DNA of 64,000 nucleotides from Chromohalobacter marismortui (GTDB taxonomy: Bacteria; Pseudomonadota; Gammaproteobacteria; Pseudomonadales; Halomonadaceae), in assembly GCF_004364315.1 (NCBI RefSeq), contig NZ_SOBR01000003.1:310001-374000 (forward strand), in the 5' to 3' direction. Below the pieces are notes generated by a model. The model saw only the letters and a program-made list of their open reading frames with translations. It did not search any database and was not told the DNA's origin. Below are positions 8,427 to 16,757 of the stretch, piece by piece (within the stretch, counting starts at the first letter, position 1; every line of letters starts with the position of its first letter). Made by a program: the position numbers and the translations under genes.

Positions 8427-9242
8427 TCAATGTGCCGGCATACCGGCGAGACGACATGAACTCGGGGGGACGATGCCGGCATGCCAGATAGATTGGCGCG
8501 CGCGCCCATCCGCCAACGCCATGAGCCCGTCCAGGTCGTCGACCCTGATTTCTCGTCCCTTGGCGGTCAGCAGTCCCAAGTCCTGAAAACGTCCCAACAG
8601 CCGACTCACCGTTTCGACCGCCAACCCCAGATAATTGCCTATATCGCTTCGCGACATGGACAGACGAAAGCAGAACGGTGAGTATCCTTGTTGCCTGAAC
8701 CGCGTCGACAAGGCAAGCAGGAAGCTTGCCAGGCGCACATCCGAGGTTCGGTTGAGCAACAAGCGTACCATCATGCGCTCTTGATGCAGCGCACGGCTCA
8801 TCACGCGTAGAAAGCACCCATTACCGCCCTTCTCAGCCGCCTCTTTGCGAGAAAACTCTTCGAGGGCTTCAGGCAAAATTTCGCAGACGGATGTCGTTTC
8901 CAACGCCTGTGTCGTCCCCGGATGAAAACCGGTACTGATAGCATCAAGGCCCACCACCTCACCCGGTAAATAAAACTGGGTAATGTGCGCTTCATCGGTG
9001 ATGTCGCGATAAACTTGCTTCAAGCTTCCACAGCGTACGATATACAGACTTTTCAACGCTTCGCCTTGCGCAAACAGCGTTTGGCGCTTTCTCAACGGTG
9101 ATATCTGTCGGCTGATGGCACTGAACGTTTCCAGCTCCCCCACCGACAAAGGTGCCGGCAAGCACATGCCGCTCAAGCGATAGGCTGGCGTCGGACGCTC
9201 AGGTAGTGCCATGAATCGAGAGGCTTTGTATTGTGATGTCAT
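8427..9242 (-). CDS. FNR/CRP-family regulator with an incomplete Fe-S cysteine set
   Basis: A 271-residue transcription regulator. The cyclic-nucleotide-like domain (TLFAQGEALKSLYIVRCG, YLPGEVVGLDAI, ALETTSVCEI) and the C-terminal winged helix are both close to E. coli FNR. The recognition segment DIGNYLGLAVETVSRLLGRF keeps the E..SR residues that read FNR boxes (TTGAT-N4-ATCAA). The N-terminus is unusual: FNR uses C20, C23, C29 and C122 to hold [4Fe-4S], but only the equivalents of C29 (residue 27, GMCLP) and C122 (residue 120, SVCEI) are present. ATG 9242 is chosen for GGGAAG 6 bases upstream. It may sense oxygen differently, or not at all. It could also be read as an ANR-like protein. Confidence 0.85.
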   Translation of the reverse strand: MTSQYKASRFMALPERPTPAYRLSGMCLPAPLSVGELETFSAISRQISPLRKRQTLFAQGEALKSLYIVRCGSLKQVYRDITDEAHITQFYLPGEVVGLDAISTGFHPGTTQALETTSVCEILPEALEEFSRKEAAEKGGNGCFLRVMSRALHQERMMVRLLLNRTSDVRLASFLLALSTRFRQQGYSPFCFRLSMSRSDIGNYLGLAVETVSRLLGRFQDLGLLTAKGREIRVDDLDGLMALADGRARQSIWHAGIVPPSSCRLAGMPAH

Positions 9243-9404
9243 TGTAGACTTCCCACGTCTGAATCGAGGTTTCAGTATGCGTGAGAGTCTTTTTGAGCAC
9301 AGTTTGATATTCGTCTTTACGTGTCTGGTTTTTCTCATGCCAAACGCGAATTGCCTCGTAGCATGACACTCATCAAAGTCATGTGAGGCAATTCGCACTA
9401 TGCG

Positions 9405-9875
9405 TCAGCCATCCGAAACCTGCATGTCGGCAAGACGCTCACCATCATACACCCCAGACATGCGCACCAGTGCCAGTGCTTGCTCTCGAGAAGCGACCCG
9501 CTCGACGCGCACCAATTCATCGTTCAGGCTCACCGGCATCCTGGTACGTTCAGCAAGCATTGATTCGAGCCTTTGCGTATCCAATTCGTCCTCGAAATGC
9601 AGCGTATCTACCTGGGCATTATCGCGACTCGGCAGGTAGATCGTGCCATTGGAAAAGTCGATGGCATACGCAATGACGCCGGGGATGATATAAAAAAGCA
9701 GGCCCACACCATCGGCGATGGCCACGGCAGGATCGATACGCCCGCTGGGCTGCCCCTTGCGCTCGGGATAGAACACGGTCCCGCATCCCGCCAGCATAGT
9801 GGTGGTGACGGCGATGATCAGACCGACTATCCAGCGGCGAACCTGGAGAACTCTACGGTCGTGCATGGCACTCAT
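9405..9875 (-). CDS. predicted lipoprotein
   Basis: A 156-residue protein with a charged N-terminus, a hydrophobic segment (WIVGLIIAVTTTM) and the lipobox LAGC, with the modified cysteine at about residue 31, so it should be an envelope lipoprotein. After the cysteine comes GTVFYPERKGQ, then a second hydrophobic stretch GLLFYIIPGVIAYAIDF and GTIYLP. This pattern is shared with conserved gammaproteobacterial lipoproteins whose function I do not know. ATG 9875 is preceded by GAGG 8 bases upstream; a GTG at 9878 is equally possible. It lies upstream of, and on the same strand as, the FNR-like gene. Confidence 0.75.
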   Translation of the reverse strand: MSAMHDRRVLQVRRWIVGLIIAVTTTMLAGCGTVFYPERKGQPSGRIDPAVAIADGVGLLFYIIPGVIAYAIDFSNGTIYLPSRDNAQVDTLHFEDELDTQRLESMLAERTRMPVSLNDELVRVERVASREQALALVRMSGVYDGERLADMQVSDG

Positions 9876-10049
9876 CACGTATTCCTCTTACTCTGTTGAC
9901 ATACATTATTCAAGATCAACGCTACGTTACTCATCATGCCGGGCATGACGCACGTAAGCATATCGCATGCATCACGGCAATGGGATCCTGCTCTCCCACG
10001 AGGCGTTCCTTCGCCCCCTCGCGCCAGGACGTCCCCGCATGCATCGCTT

Positions 10050-10078
10050 TTGCCGCGTCAACGCCTTGACCGTACAAT
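10050..10078 (+). promoter_or_regulatory. probable sigma-70 promoter of proS
   Basis: TTGCCG, 17-base spacer, TACAAT, about 65 bases before the proS start. Confidence 0.55.
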
Positions 10079-10146
10079 AGCCTCATTTGCTGCGCCGCTT
10101 TTGAGCGACGCGATGTTAGGCCTCGACTCCAAGGAACCGCTTGTCC

Positions 10147-11868
10147 ATGCGTGCCAGTCAATTGTTGCTCTCCACCCTCAAGGAAACCCCCGCCGACGCT
10201 GACATCGTCAGCCATCAGTTGATGCTGCGTGCGGGCATGATTCGTCGCCTGAGTTCGGGACTCTATACTTGGCTACCCTTGGGGCTGCGCACGCTTCGCA
10301 AGGTCGAGAACATCGTGCGCGAGGAAATGAACCGCGCCGGCGCCCAAGAAGTGCTGATGCCCGCCATTCAACCGGCGGAGCTGTGGCAGGAGTCCGGTCG
10401 CTGGGATCAATACGGCAATCTGCTGTTGCGCATTCGCGATCGCCACGACCGCGACTTCTGCTATGGCCCGACGCACGAGGAAGTGATCACTGACCTGGTG
10501 CGTAACGAAATACGCTCGTACAAGCAGTTGCCCGCCAACTTCTACCAGATCCAGACCAAATTCCGCGACGAAACGCGCCCGCGTTTCGGGGTCATGCGCG
10601 CCCGCGAGTTCATCATGAAGGATGCCTACTCCTTCGATATCGACCAGGCTGGCCTGCAACGCTCCTACGATGCCATGTACGACGCCTACATGCGCATCTT
10701 CACGCGCCTGGGGCTGGATTTCCGCGCCGTCGAGGCCGACAACGGCGACATCGGCGGCACCGGCTCCCACGAGTTTCAGGTGCTGGCCGATTCCGGCGAG
10801 GACGCGGTGATCTTCTCCACGTCGTCCGACTACGCGGCCAACATGGAAAAAGCCGAGGCACTTCCGGCGCCACTGGGCGAGACTCCCGAGCGCCCCGCCC
10901 CCCAGGAGACGTTGCGCCTGGTCGACACGCCGAATGCGCGTACCATCGCCACCTTGGTCGAACAGCACGGCCTGCCCATCGAGAAGACCATCAAGACGCT
11001 GATGGTGCATGCCGCCGAGGGCGGCCTGATCGCGCTGCTGGTGCGCGGCGATCACGAGCTCAACGAGGTCAAGGCCGAGAACCTGCCCGAAGTCGCCGCC
11101 CCCCTGACCATGGCCAGTGAAGCGGAAATTCGCCAGGCGGTGGGCGCCGGCCCCGGCTCGCTGGGCCCCGTCAACCTGGAGATGCCGCTGATCATCGATC
11201 GCAGCGTGGCGCTGATGAGCGATTTCGGCGCCGGTGCCAACATCGACGGCCAACACTATTTCGGGATCAACTGGGAGCGCGATGTCGCCCTGCCCAAGAT
11301 AGCCGACCTGCGCAACGTGGTCGAAGGCGATCCCTCGCCGGACGGCCAGGGCACGCTGTCCATCGCCCGCGGCATCGAGGTCGGCCATGTCTTCCAGCTG
11401 GGGACCAAGTATTCCACGGCGATGAACGCCACCGTGCTCGACGACAATGGCCAGGCAATGCCGTTGCTGATGGGCTGCTACGGCATCGGCGTGACACGCG
11501 TGGTCGCCGCCGCCATCGAACAGAATCACGACGCCGGCGGCATCATCTGGCCGAATGCCATCGCCCCCTTCGAAGTCACACTGATCCCCATGAACGCCCA
11601 CAAGTCCGAGCGCGTTCGCGAATATGCCGACACGCTCTATCAGCAGTTGAGCGACGCCGGGATCGACGTTCTGATCGATGATCGTGACTTGCGCCCGGGC
11701 GTCAAATTCGCCGATCAAGAACTCACCGGGATTCCGCACCGTATCGTGATCGGTGAGCGCAGCCTCGATAACGGTGAGCTGGAATACAAGGGGCGCCGCG
11801 ATAGCGAGGTGACCATGGTGCCCGTCGACACGATCCTGACCTTCCTGCGTCAACACCTGACGACCTGA
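10147..11868 (+). CDS. proS: prolyl-tRNA synthetase
   Basis: Charges tRNA-Pro. The 573-residue length and the insertion between class II motifs 2 and 3 (about residues 220-400) identify the bacterial type with an Ala-Pro-tRNA editing domain. Motif 1 lies around [26 protein letters not shown], motif 2 around [19 protein letters not shown], and motif 3 in [13 protein letters not shown]. The anticodon-binding domain is at the C-terminus ([12 protein letters not shown] onward). ATG 10147 fits the family start [23 protein letters not shown] is 11 bases upstream of it and only 5 from a TTG at 10141, so the TTG cannot be excluded. Confidence 0.97.
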   Translation: MRASQLLLSTLKETPADADIVSHQLMLRAGMIRRLSSGLYTWLPLGLRTLRKVENIVREEMNRAGAQEVLMPAIQPAELWQESGRWDQYGNLLLRIRDRHDRDFCYGPTHEEVITDLVRNEIRSYKQLPANFYQIQTKFRDETRPRFGVMRAREFIMKDAYSFDIDQAGLQRSYDAMYDAYMRIFTRLGLDFRAVEADNGDIGGTGSHEFQVLADSGEDAVIFSTSSDYAANMEKAEALPAPLGETPERPAPQETLRLVDTPNARTIATLVEQHGLPIEKTIKTLMVHAAEGGLIALLVRGDHELNEVKAENLPEVAAPLTMASEAEIRQAVGAGPGSLGPVNLEMPLIIDRSVALMSDFGAGANIDGQHYFGINWERDVALPKIADLRNVVEGDPSPDGQGTLSIARGIEVGHVFQLGTKYSTAMNATVLDDNGQAMPLLMGCYGIGVTRVVAAAIEQNHDAGGIIWPNAIAPFEVTLIPMNAHKSERVREYADTLYQQLSDAGIDVLIDDRDLRPGVKFADQELTGIPHRIVIGERSLDNGELEYKGRRDSEVTMVPVDTILTFLRQHLTT

Positions 11869-11876
11869 ACCACGCT

Positions 11877-11902
11877 GGGGCATGGCTTTTACAGCATGCC
11901 CC
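11877..11902 (+). terminator. proS terminator
   Basis: An 8-bp stem GGGGCATG/CATGCCCC with a 10-base loop, followed by GCTCTTTCCC, 8 bases after the proS stop. Confidence 0.7.
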
Positions 11903-12115
11903 GCTCTTTCCCGCGCTCGCATTCACTGCCACTATTGACCAGAGATCCGCCGCAACGTGGCTCGGCAAGCGCGTGAGCGTGACCATGCGCACCCCATAAC
12001 GAGGATCGCCCAATTCCATACGACGTCTGAACACCAACACGTCGGGGTACTTTCGACATGGCGCAGGATGGCGCATGACGACTCATCTTTGTTTCGACGA
12101 TCTTCGGTGTACCGA

Positions 12116-14149
12116 ATGACGCTCGATACTGCCAACCAATTGCAGCGTTTGCGTCACCAACAGCGCCGCAACAACGTGCTTTTCCGTCTTTTCGCGATAG
12201 GCAGCGGGAGCGCACTCATGGGGTCGCTGCTTCTGGAGCAACGCCTGTCCTGGCCGCTAGCGATCACCATGATGGTGATGTTGCTGGGCGCGCTATTGCT
12301 GCGACATACGGTACGGCAAACCCGCTACAACATCGCACAATGGGAAATCATGCTGCAGGCACAACGACGCCAGACCGATCAGCAGGAAGCCTGGCGCCGG
12401 ATGCGTGAACTGCTGCAACGCGACCTCGATGAAGACACCTTCTTGCAAACCTTGCTCGATACCAGCGCCGAAATTCTGAACACGGAGCGTGTCAGTCTAT
12501 GGTTTCTCGACGAGGATCGCGCCCTGATCTGCCGCATGTCGCGCATCGACGCACTCAACGGCGTCAGATTGGCACCCAATGGCCTGGATGACTATATCGC
12601 GTCGCTGTCGCAGCATCCTTGCCTGGTCACGCCCGACGCCCAACATGACGAACGCCTCAGCGGCCTGCTGCCTTATCTGCGCGACAATCATATCCACGCC
12701 ATGCTGGACGTGGGTATCTTCATCGGCGGCGAACTGCGGGGCGCCATCTGTTGTGAGGCGACGTCGCCACGCGAATGGCATGGCGACGAGATCACCACCC
12801 TGATGGGGCTGGCGGGATTGCTCTCCCAATTTTCAGAATCCCTGCGGCGTCGCGAAGTGGAGCATGTCCTGCATCGCCAGCTCCACTACGACGAAGTCTC
12901 GGGACTGGCAACCCTGAGAGGCCTCCTCGAGCGCTTGACGGCGCTGACCCAAAGCGACGCCCCATTCCACCTGCTGGTGCTACGGCTGGGCGGCCTCGGC
13001 CATATCAACGAGACGCACGGTCAGCAAGCCGGCGATGAAGCGATTCGCCAGGTGGCCGAGACGCTCAAGGAACGCCTGACCGAGTTGCACGGCAGCATTC
13101 ATATCGGACGTCTTCCGGCCAATCGCCTGCTGATCGCCATTCCGGAGCAAACGGATGAGTCGCTGCGCCGCTTCTGCCTGGAGCGACTTCTCTCGTTGGG
13201 CGACAATAACTGGCGCATCTTCGGCACGCCCCGCCCGTTGCGATTCAATATCGGCGTGGCACGCCACCCGTTCGATGCCCAGGATATCGAGTCGCTATTG
13301 CAGCGCGCCGAGGTCGCGGTGCAACATGCCCGCGAGGCGCCACCGCCCCACCTGACGTTCTACACCAGTCAGTTGAGCGACTGGGAGCAGCGCCTCAATC
13401 GCCTGGAACAGGAATTGCGCACGGCGCTCGACGAGCACCAGTTTCGCCTTTACCTCCAGGGACAGTTCGATCCTGCCGGCCATCTGGCCGGCGCCGAGGT
13501 GCTGCTGCGTTGGCAGCACCCACGTGACGGGCTACTGGCACCCGGCGATTTCATTGCCGAAGCCGAACACAGTGGCTTGATCCGCCCCATGGGACAGTGG
13601 GTGCTCGACCAGGCCTGTGCCTTGCTCAGCGGCGCGCTGCACGACAGTGGGCTGTCGCTCTCGGTCAACGTCTCGGTACAGCAGCTTCATGACGACGCTT
13701 TCATGACGCATCTGACGCAATTGCTCGAGCACCACGACTTCGCCCCCCGACGCCTGATCCTGGAAGTCGTCGAGTCGCTACTCGTGACCCCGGGGATCGC
13801 CGCTCGGCTCGATGCACTCCGTGAACTCGGCGTACGCCTCGCGCTCGATGACTTCGGGACAGGTTACTCATCACTGCGTTATCTGCAGGATTTCCGCGTT
13901 GACGAAATCAAGATCGACAAGGTCTTCGTCGATGCCATCACTTCCCGCCGCGATGCCCCCTTGGTGCGCTCGATCATCGCCCTTGGCAAGGCGCTGGAAC
14001 TCCGAGTGGTCGCTGAAGGCGTAGAAAATGCGATGCAGCAAGACTATCTACGTGCCCGCGGCATCGATTTCTTGCAAGGCTACTATCTGGCACGCCCCGA
14101 ACCCATCGATGTCTTCCTGCGCCGACTGGAACGGCTCCCACCGGCGTAA
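12116..14149 (+). CDS. membrane GAF-GGDEF-EAL protein, probable c-di-GMP phosphodiesterase
   Basis: A 677-residue protein. Two hydrophobic segments lie at about residues 22-62, followed by a short coiled linker, a GAF domain (about 95-250), a degenerate GGDEF domain (about 265-425) and an EAL domain (about 440-670). In the GGDEF position the sequence reads GRLPANRLLIAI, so cyclase activity is not expected. The EAL domain keeps the metal and substrate residues: EVLLRWQ in place of EALxR, NVSVQQ, EVVES, DDFGTGYSSL, KIDKVFV, AEGVEN and QGYYLARP. Hydrolysis of c-di-GMP is therefore likely. The start is uncertain: ATG 12116 or GTG 12107; neither has a strong ribosome-binding site. Confidence 0.85.
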   Translation: MTLDTANQLQRLRHQQRRNNVLFRLFAIGSGSALMGSLLLEQRLSWPLAITMMVMLLGALLLRHTVRQTRYNIAQWEIMLQAQRRQTDQQEAWRRMRELLQRDLDEDTFLQTLLDTSAEILNTERVSLWFLDEDRALICRMSRIDALNGVRLAPNGLDDYIASLSQHPCLVTPDAQHDERLSGLLPYLRDNHIHAMLDVGIFIGGELRGAICCEATSPREWHGDEITTLMGLAGLLSQFSESLRRREVEHVLHRQLHYDEVSGLATLRGLLERLTALTQSDAPFHLLVLRLGGLGHINETHGQQAGDEAIRQVAETLKERLTELHGSIHIGRLPANRLLIAIPEQTDESLRRFCLERLLSLGDNNWRIFGTPRPLRFNIGVARHPFDAQDIESLLQRAEVAVQHAREAPPPHLTFYTSQLSDWEQRLNRLEQELRTALDEHQFRLYLQGQFDPAGHLAGAEVLLRWQHPRDGLLAPGDFIAEAEHSGLIRPMGQWVLDQACALLSGALHDSGLSLSVNVSVQQLHDDAFMTHLTQLLEHHDFAPRRLILEVVESLLVTPGIAARLDALRELGVRLALDDFGTGYSSLRYLQDFRVDEIKIDKVFVDAITSRRDAPLVRSIIALGKALELRVVAEGVENAMQQDYLRARGIDFLQGYYLARPEPIDVFLRRLERLPPA

Positions 14150-14169
14150 CATGCGGCCGACATTCCCCC

Positions 14170-14676
14170 TTATTGCTTGCGGTCTTCGACCTCGGAGGCC
14201 TCTACGTCCGCCGCCAATGGATGCCCCTTGGCAAGTTCCGCGCGCCTCGCCGGGCGGACATCGAGAATGTCGACACGAAACACCAGAGACTGCCCTGCCA
14301 GCGGATGATTGGCATCCACCGTCACCTGGGTATCATCCGCCTCGACCAAGGTCACCGTCCGCGGCCCATCAGGCCCCTGGGCCTGAAAACGCATGCCCGG
14401 TGATAACGTTTCAACGCCGGGAAAGGCCGTACGCGCCACTGTCTGCACGAGATCGGGCTCATGCGCCCCATAAGCCTCCTCGGGCGCCAGATGGATGTCG
14501 CGTGTATCGCCGCCGCAAAGCCCCGCCAATGCCGCTTCCAGGCCGGGCAGGATATTGGCGTGGCCATGCAGGTATTCCAGCGGCGCCTCACGACGCCGCG
14601 AGTCGTCGAGCACCTGTTCGGCCGAATCGCACAACACATAATGCAGGCGAACGACATGTTGCGGCGAGATGGTCAT
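14170..14676 (-). CDS. SlyD-like FKBP-type peptidyl-prolyl isomerase
   Basis: A 168-residue FKBP with an inserted flap domain, as in SlyD: LEYLHGHANILPGLEAALAGL, then APEEAYG, then the insert-in-flap region and VDANHPLAGQSLVFRVDILDVR near the end. It catalyses prolyl cis-trans isomerisation and has chaperone activity. The His/Cys-rich nickel-binding tail of E. coli SlyD is absent; the C-terminus is short and charged instead. It sits 34 bases downstream of rfaH on the same strand, so co-transcription is likely. The TTTCATGACC start is preceded by AGGAGG. Confidence 0.9.
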   Translation of the reverse strand: MTISPQHVVRLHYVLCDSAEQVLDDSRRREAPLEYLHGHANILPGLEAALAGLCGGDTRDIHLAPEEAYGAHEPDLVQTVARTAFPGVETLSPGMRFQAQGPDGPRTVTLVEADDTQVTVDANHPLAGQSLVFRVDILDVRPARRAELAKGHPLAADVEASEVEDRKQ

Positions 14677-14710
14677 GAAACCTCCTGGTGTTACAGCATT
14701 GAGCGACGTG

Positions 14711-15259
14711 TCATGTCATGCGGCGCAGATTGCCCACTGGCAATTCGAGACGCTGCTGCTGATGCAGCATGTTGAGCAGAACGATAGCGCGCTCTTCGCC
14801 CTTCTGAGTCTCGAACACCGCTTTGAGCGCCTGAAAAGGCCCGTCGGTTATTTCGACGATTTCCCCTGGGCGAAAGTAGACGTTGCCCGCTTCGCGCATC
14901 GTCTCGTCGCGCTGGGCATGGGCAACCAGCATCCCGACCAGGGCATCCGGCACGGGCAGTGGCTCGTCGCCGAACGCGACCAGCTTCAATACCCCCCGCG
15001 TGGAGCGGATGGGCCGCCAATTACTGGCCACCCGGTCGAGACGAATGAACAAGTAATGAGGAAACAAAGGCTCGGCGATCCAGACCAGCTTATTGCGGCG
15101 CTTCTTCTGCACCTCGAGCACCGGATGAAAGACGCGATAGCCTTGATTGGTCAGGTGTTCGCTGGCACGAAAGGACTCCCCGCCCTTGCACTGCACCACG
15201 TACCAGCGAGGGCAGGCGGCCGCGTCGTCGGACGCGTTTGGATCGAGCTGATCGGTCAT
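14711..15259 (-). CDS. rfaH: transcription antitermination factor RfaH
   Basis: A NusG paralogue that travels with RNA polymerase on ops-containing operons (LPS, capsule, pili) and couples them to translation. The 182-residue protein opens its NGN domain with PRWYVVQCKGGESFRASEHL, contains LFPHYLFIRLD and RSTRGVLKLVAFGDEP, and ends in a KOW domain (FRPGEIVEITDGPFQALKAVF). RfaH rather than NusG is indicated by length, by the QCKGG..A-HL N-terminus and by the absence of neighbouring secE or rplK. It precedes the SlyD-like gene and is divergent from ampG. Confidence 0.9.
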   Translation of the reverse strand: MTDQLDPNASDDAAACPRWYVVQCKGGESFRASEHLTNQGYRVFHPVLEVQKKRRNKLVWIAEPLFPHYLFIRLDRVASNWRPIRSTRGVLKLVAFGDEPLPVPDALVGMLVAHAQRDETMREAGNVYFRPGEIVEITDGPFQALKAVFETQKGEERAIVLLNMLHQQQRLELPVGNLRRMT

Positions 15260-15407
15260 GTCCTCTAGCCTTCATCGTCGGGGTATGCCACGGTACGCAA
15301 CCTGCGCGCCTGATGGCGCCGGACGTCACCGTGCAAACGCAACAGTCTAGCATTGTGCCGGATTCATGTCCGAGCCGCACCGGGTGGCTCGCTCACGGGA
15401 GGAACCG

Positions 15408-16745
15408 ATGACTCACGATGTCGCACATCGCCGCTGGCGCGACGCCTTGGCGGTCTACCTGCAGGCACCGGTCATCACCATGCTATTTCTCGGCTTCGCC
15501 GCCGGTCTCCCCTTCCTGCTGGTATTCTCGACGCTCACCGCTTGGCTGCGCGACACCGGGGTGGACATCGCCGCCATCGGGTTCTTTTCCTGGATCGGCA
15601 TCCTCTATTCGATCAAGATCATCTGGGCACCGGTCGTCGACCGTTTCGCGTTGCCCGGCCTGGGGCGACGGCTCGGTCAACGCCGCAGCTGGATGCTCTG
15701 TGCACAGTTGACGATCGCCGCAGGGTTGCTGGGCCTTGCCACGCTTTCGCCCCCCGGACATCTTCTCCCCATCGCCGGTCTGGCCCTGTTGGTCGCGTTC
15801 GGGTCGGCGACGCAGGATATCGTCATCGATGCCTATCGCATCGAGTCCGCCGAGGAAAACGTGCAGGCCGCCATGGCCTCTACCTACATCATCGGCTATC
15901 GCGGCGGACTGCTCGCCGCCGGCGCAGGGGCGCTTTATGTCGCCGATGCGGTCTCCTGGCATGCCGCCTACGCGTGCATGGCCGCGCTCGTCGGCGTCGG
16001 CGTGATCACCACCCTGGTGAGGCCGGAACCTCAGCGTTCGACGCTTGGCATCCAACTCGCCCATGAGCCACGCGTGCGCGCCTTCCTACACCGGTATCGG
16101 CATGCATCCCGGCCACGGCGACGCGTTGGCGCCTGGGTCATCGGGGCCATCGTCTGCCCCTTCACGGACTTTTTTACCCGGCATGGGCGCACGGCCTTGT
16201 GGTTCCTGGTGCTCATAGGCCTCTACCGCATCAGCGATCTGGCCATGGCCGCAATGGCCAACCCGCTCTATATCGACCTGGGGTTCAGCCTTTCCCAGAT
16301 AGCCAATGTGACCAAGGTATTCGGTATCGCCATGAGTATCCTCGGTGGCGTGGCCGGCGGACTACTCGTGGTGCGTTTTGGATTGGGCAGGATGTTGGTG
16401 GCAGGCGCCCTGGCGGCTGCCGTCACCAACCTGATGTTCGTGGCCTTGGCGAACGCCGGGCACAGCTTTCCCATGCTGGTGTTGACCATCATGAGCGACA
16501 ACTTGGCCAATGGGTTGGCCAGCACGGTCTTCATCGCCTTTCTCTCGAGCCTGACCTCACGTGCCTACACGGCGACGCAGTACGCCTTGTTCTCGTCGCT
16601 GATGACGCTACCCGGAAAGTTTCTCGGTGGCTTCTCGGGGCTGGTGGTGGATGGCTTCGGGTATACGGGCTTCTTTACCGTCAGCGCAGCCTTGGGCATC
16701 CCCGCCGTCCTGCTCGCGCTCTGGCTCACGCGCCCCCAGCGCTGA
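15408..16745 (+). CDS. ampG: AmpG-type muropeptide permease (MFS)
   Basis: A 445-residue inner-membrane transporter with about 12-14 hydrophobic segments. AmpG features include FLGFAAGLPFLLVFSTLTAWL near the N-terminus, GSATQDIVIDAYRIE around residue 130-145 and KFLGGFSGLVVDGFGY near the C-terminus. It imports GlcNAc-anhydroMurNAc peptides for wall recycling and influences AmpC induction where that system exists. ATG 15408 has GGGAGGA 5 bases upstream and is preferred to an in-frame ATG at 15366. It is convergent with the SEC-C protein gene. Confidence 0.92.
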   Translation: MTHDVAHRRWRDALAVYLQAPVITMLFLGFAAGLPFLLVFSTLTAWLRDTGVDIAAIGFFSWIGILYSIKIIWAPVVDRFALPGLGRRLGQRRSWMLCAQLTIAAGLLGLATLSPPGHLLPIAGLALLVAFGSATQDIVIDAYRIESAEENVQAAMASTYIIGYRGGLLAAGAGALYVADAVSWHAAYACMAALVGVGVITTLVRPEPQRSTLGIQLAHEPRVRAFLHRYRHASRPRRRVGAWVIGAIVCPFTDFFTRHGRTALWFLVLIGLYRISDLAMAAMANPLYIDLGFSLSQIANVTKVFGIAMSILGGVAGGLLVVRFGLGRMLVAGALAAAVTNLMFVALANAGHSFPMLVLTIMSDNLANGLASTVFIAFLSSLTSRAYTATQYALFSSLMTLPGKFLGGFSGLVVDGFGYTGFFTVSAALGIPAVLLALWLTRPQR

Positions 16746-16757
16746 CATCGTGATGGA

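Noticed and set aside
10273-11922. 549-codon open frame antisense to proS
   Set aside because: Opposite-strand shadow caused by codon bias; no ribosome-binding site or recognisable domain, and proS is certain.
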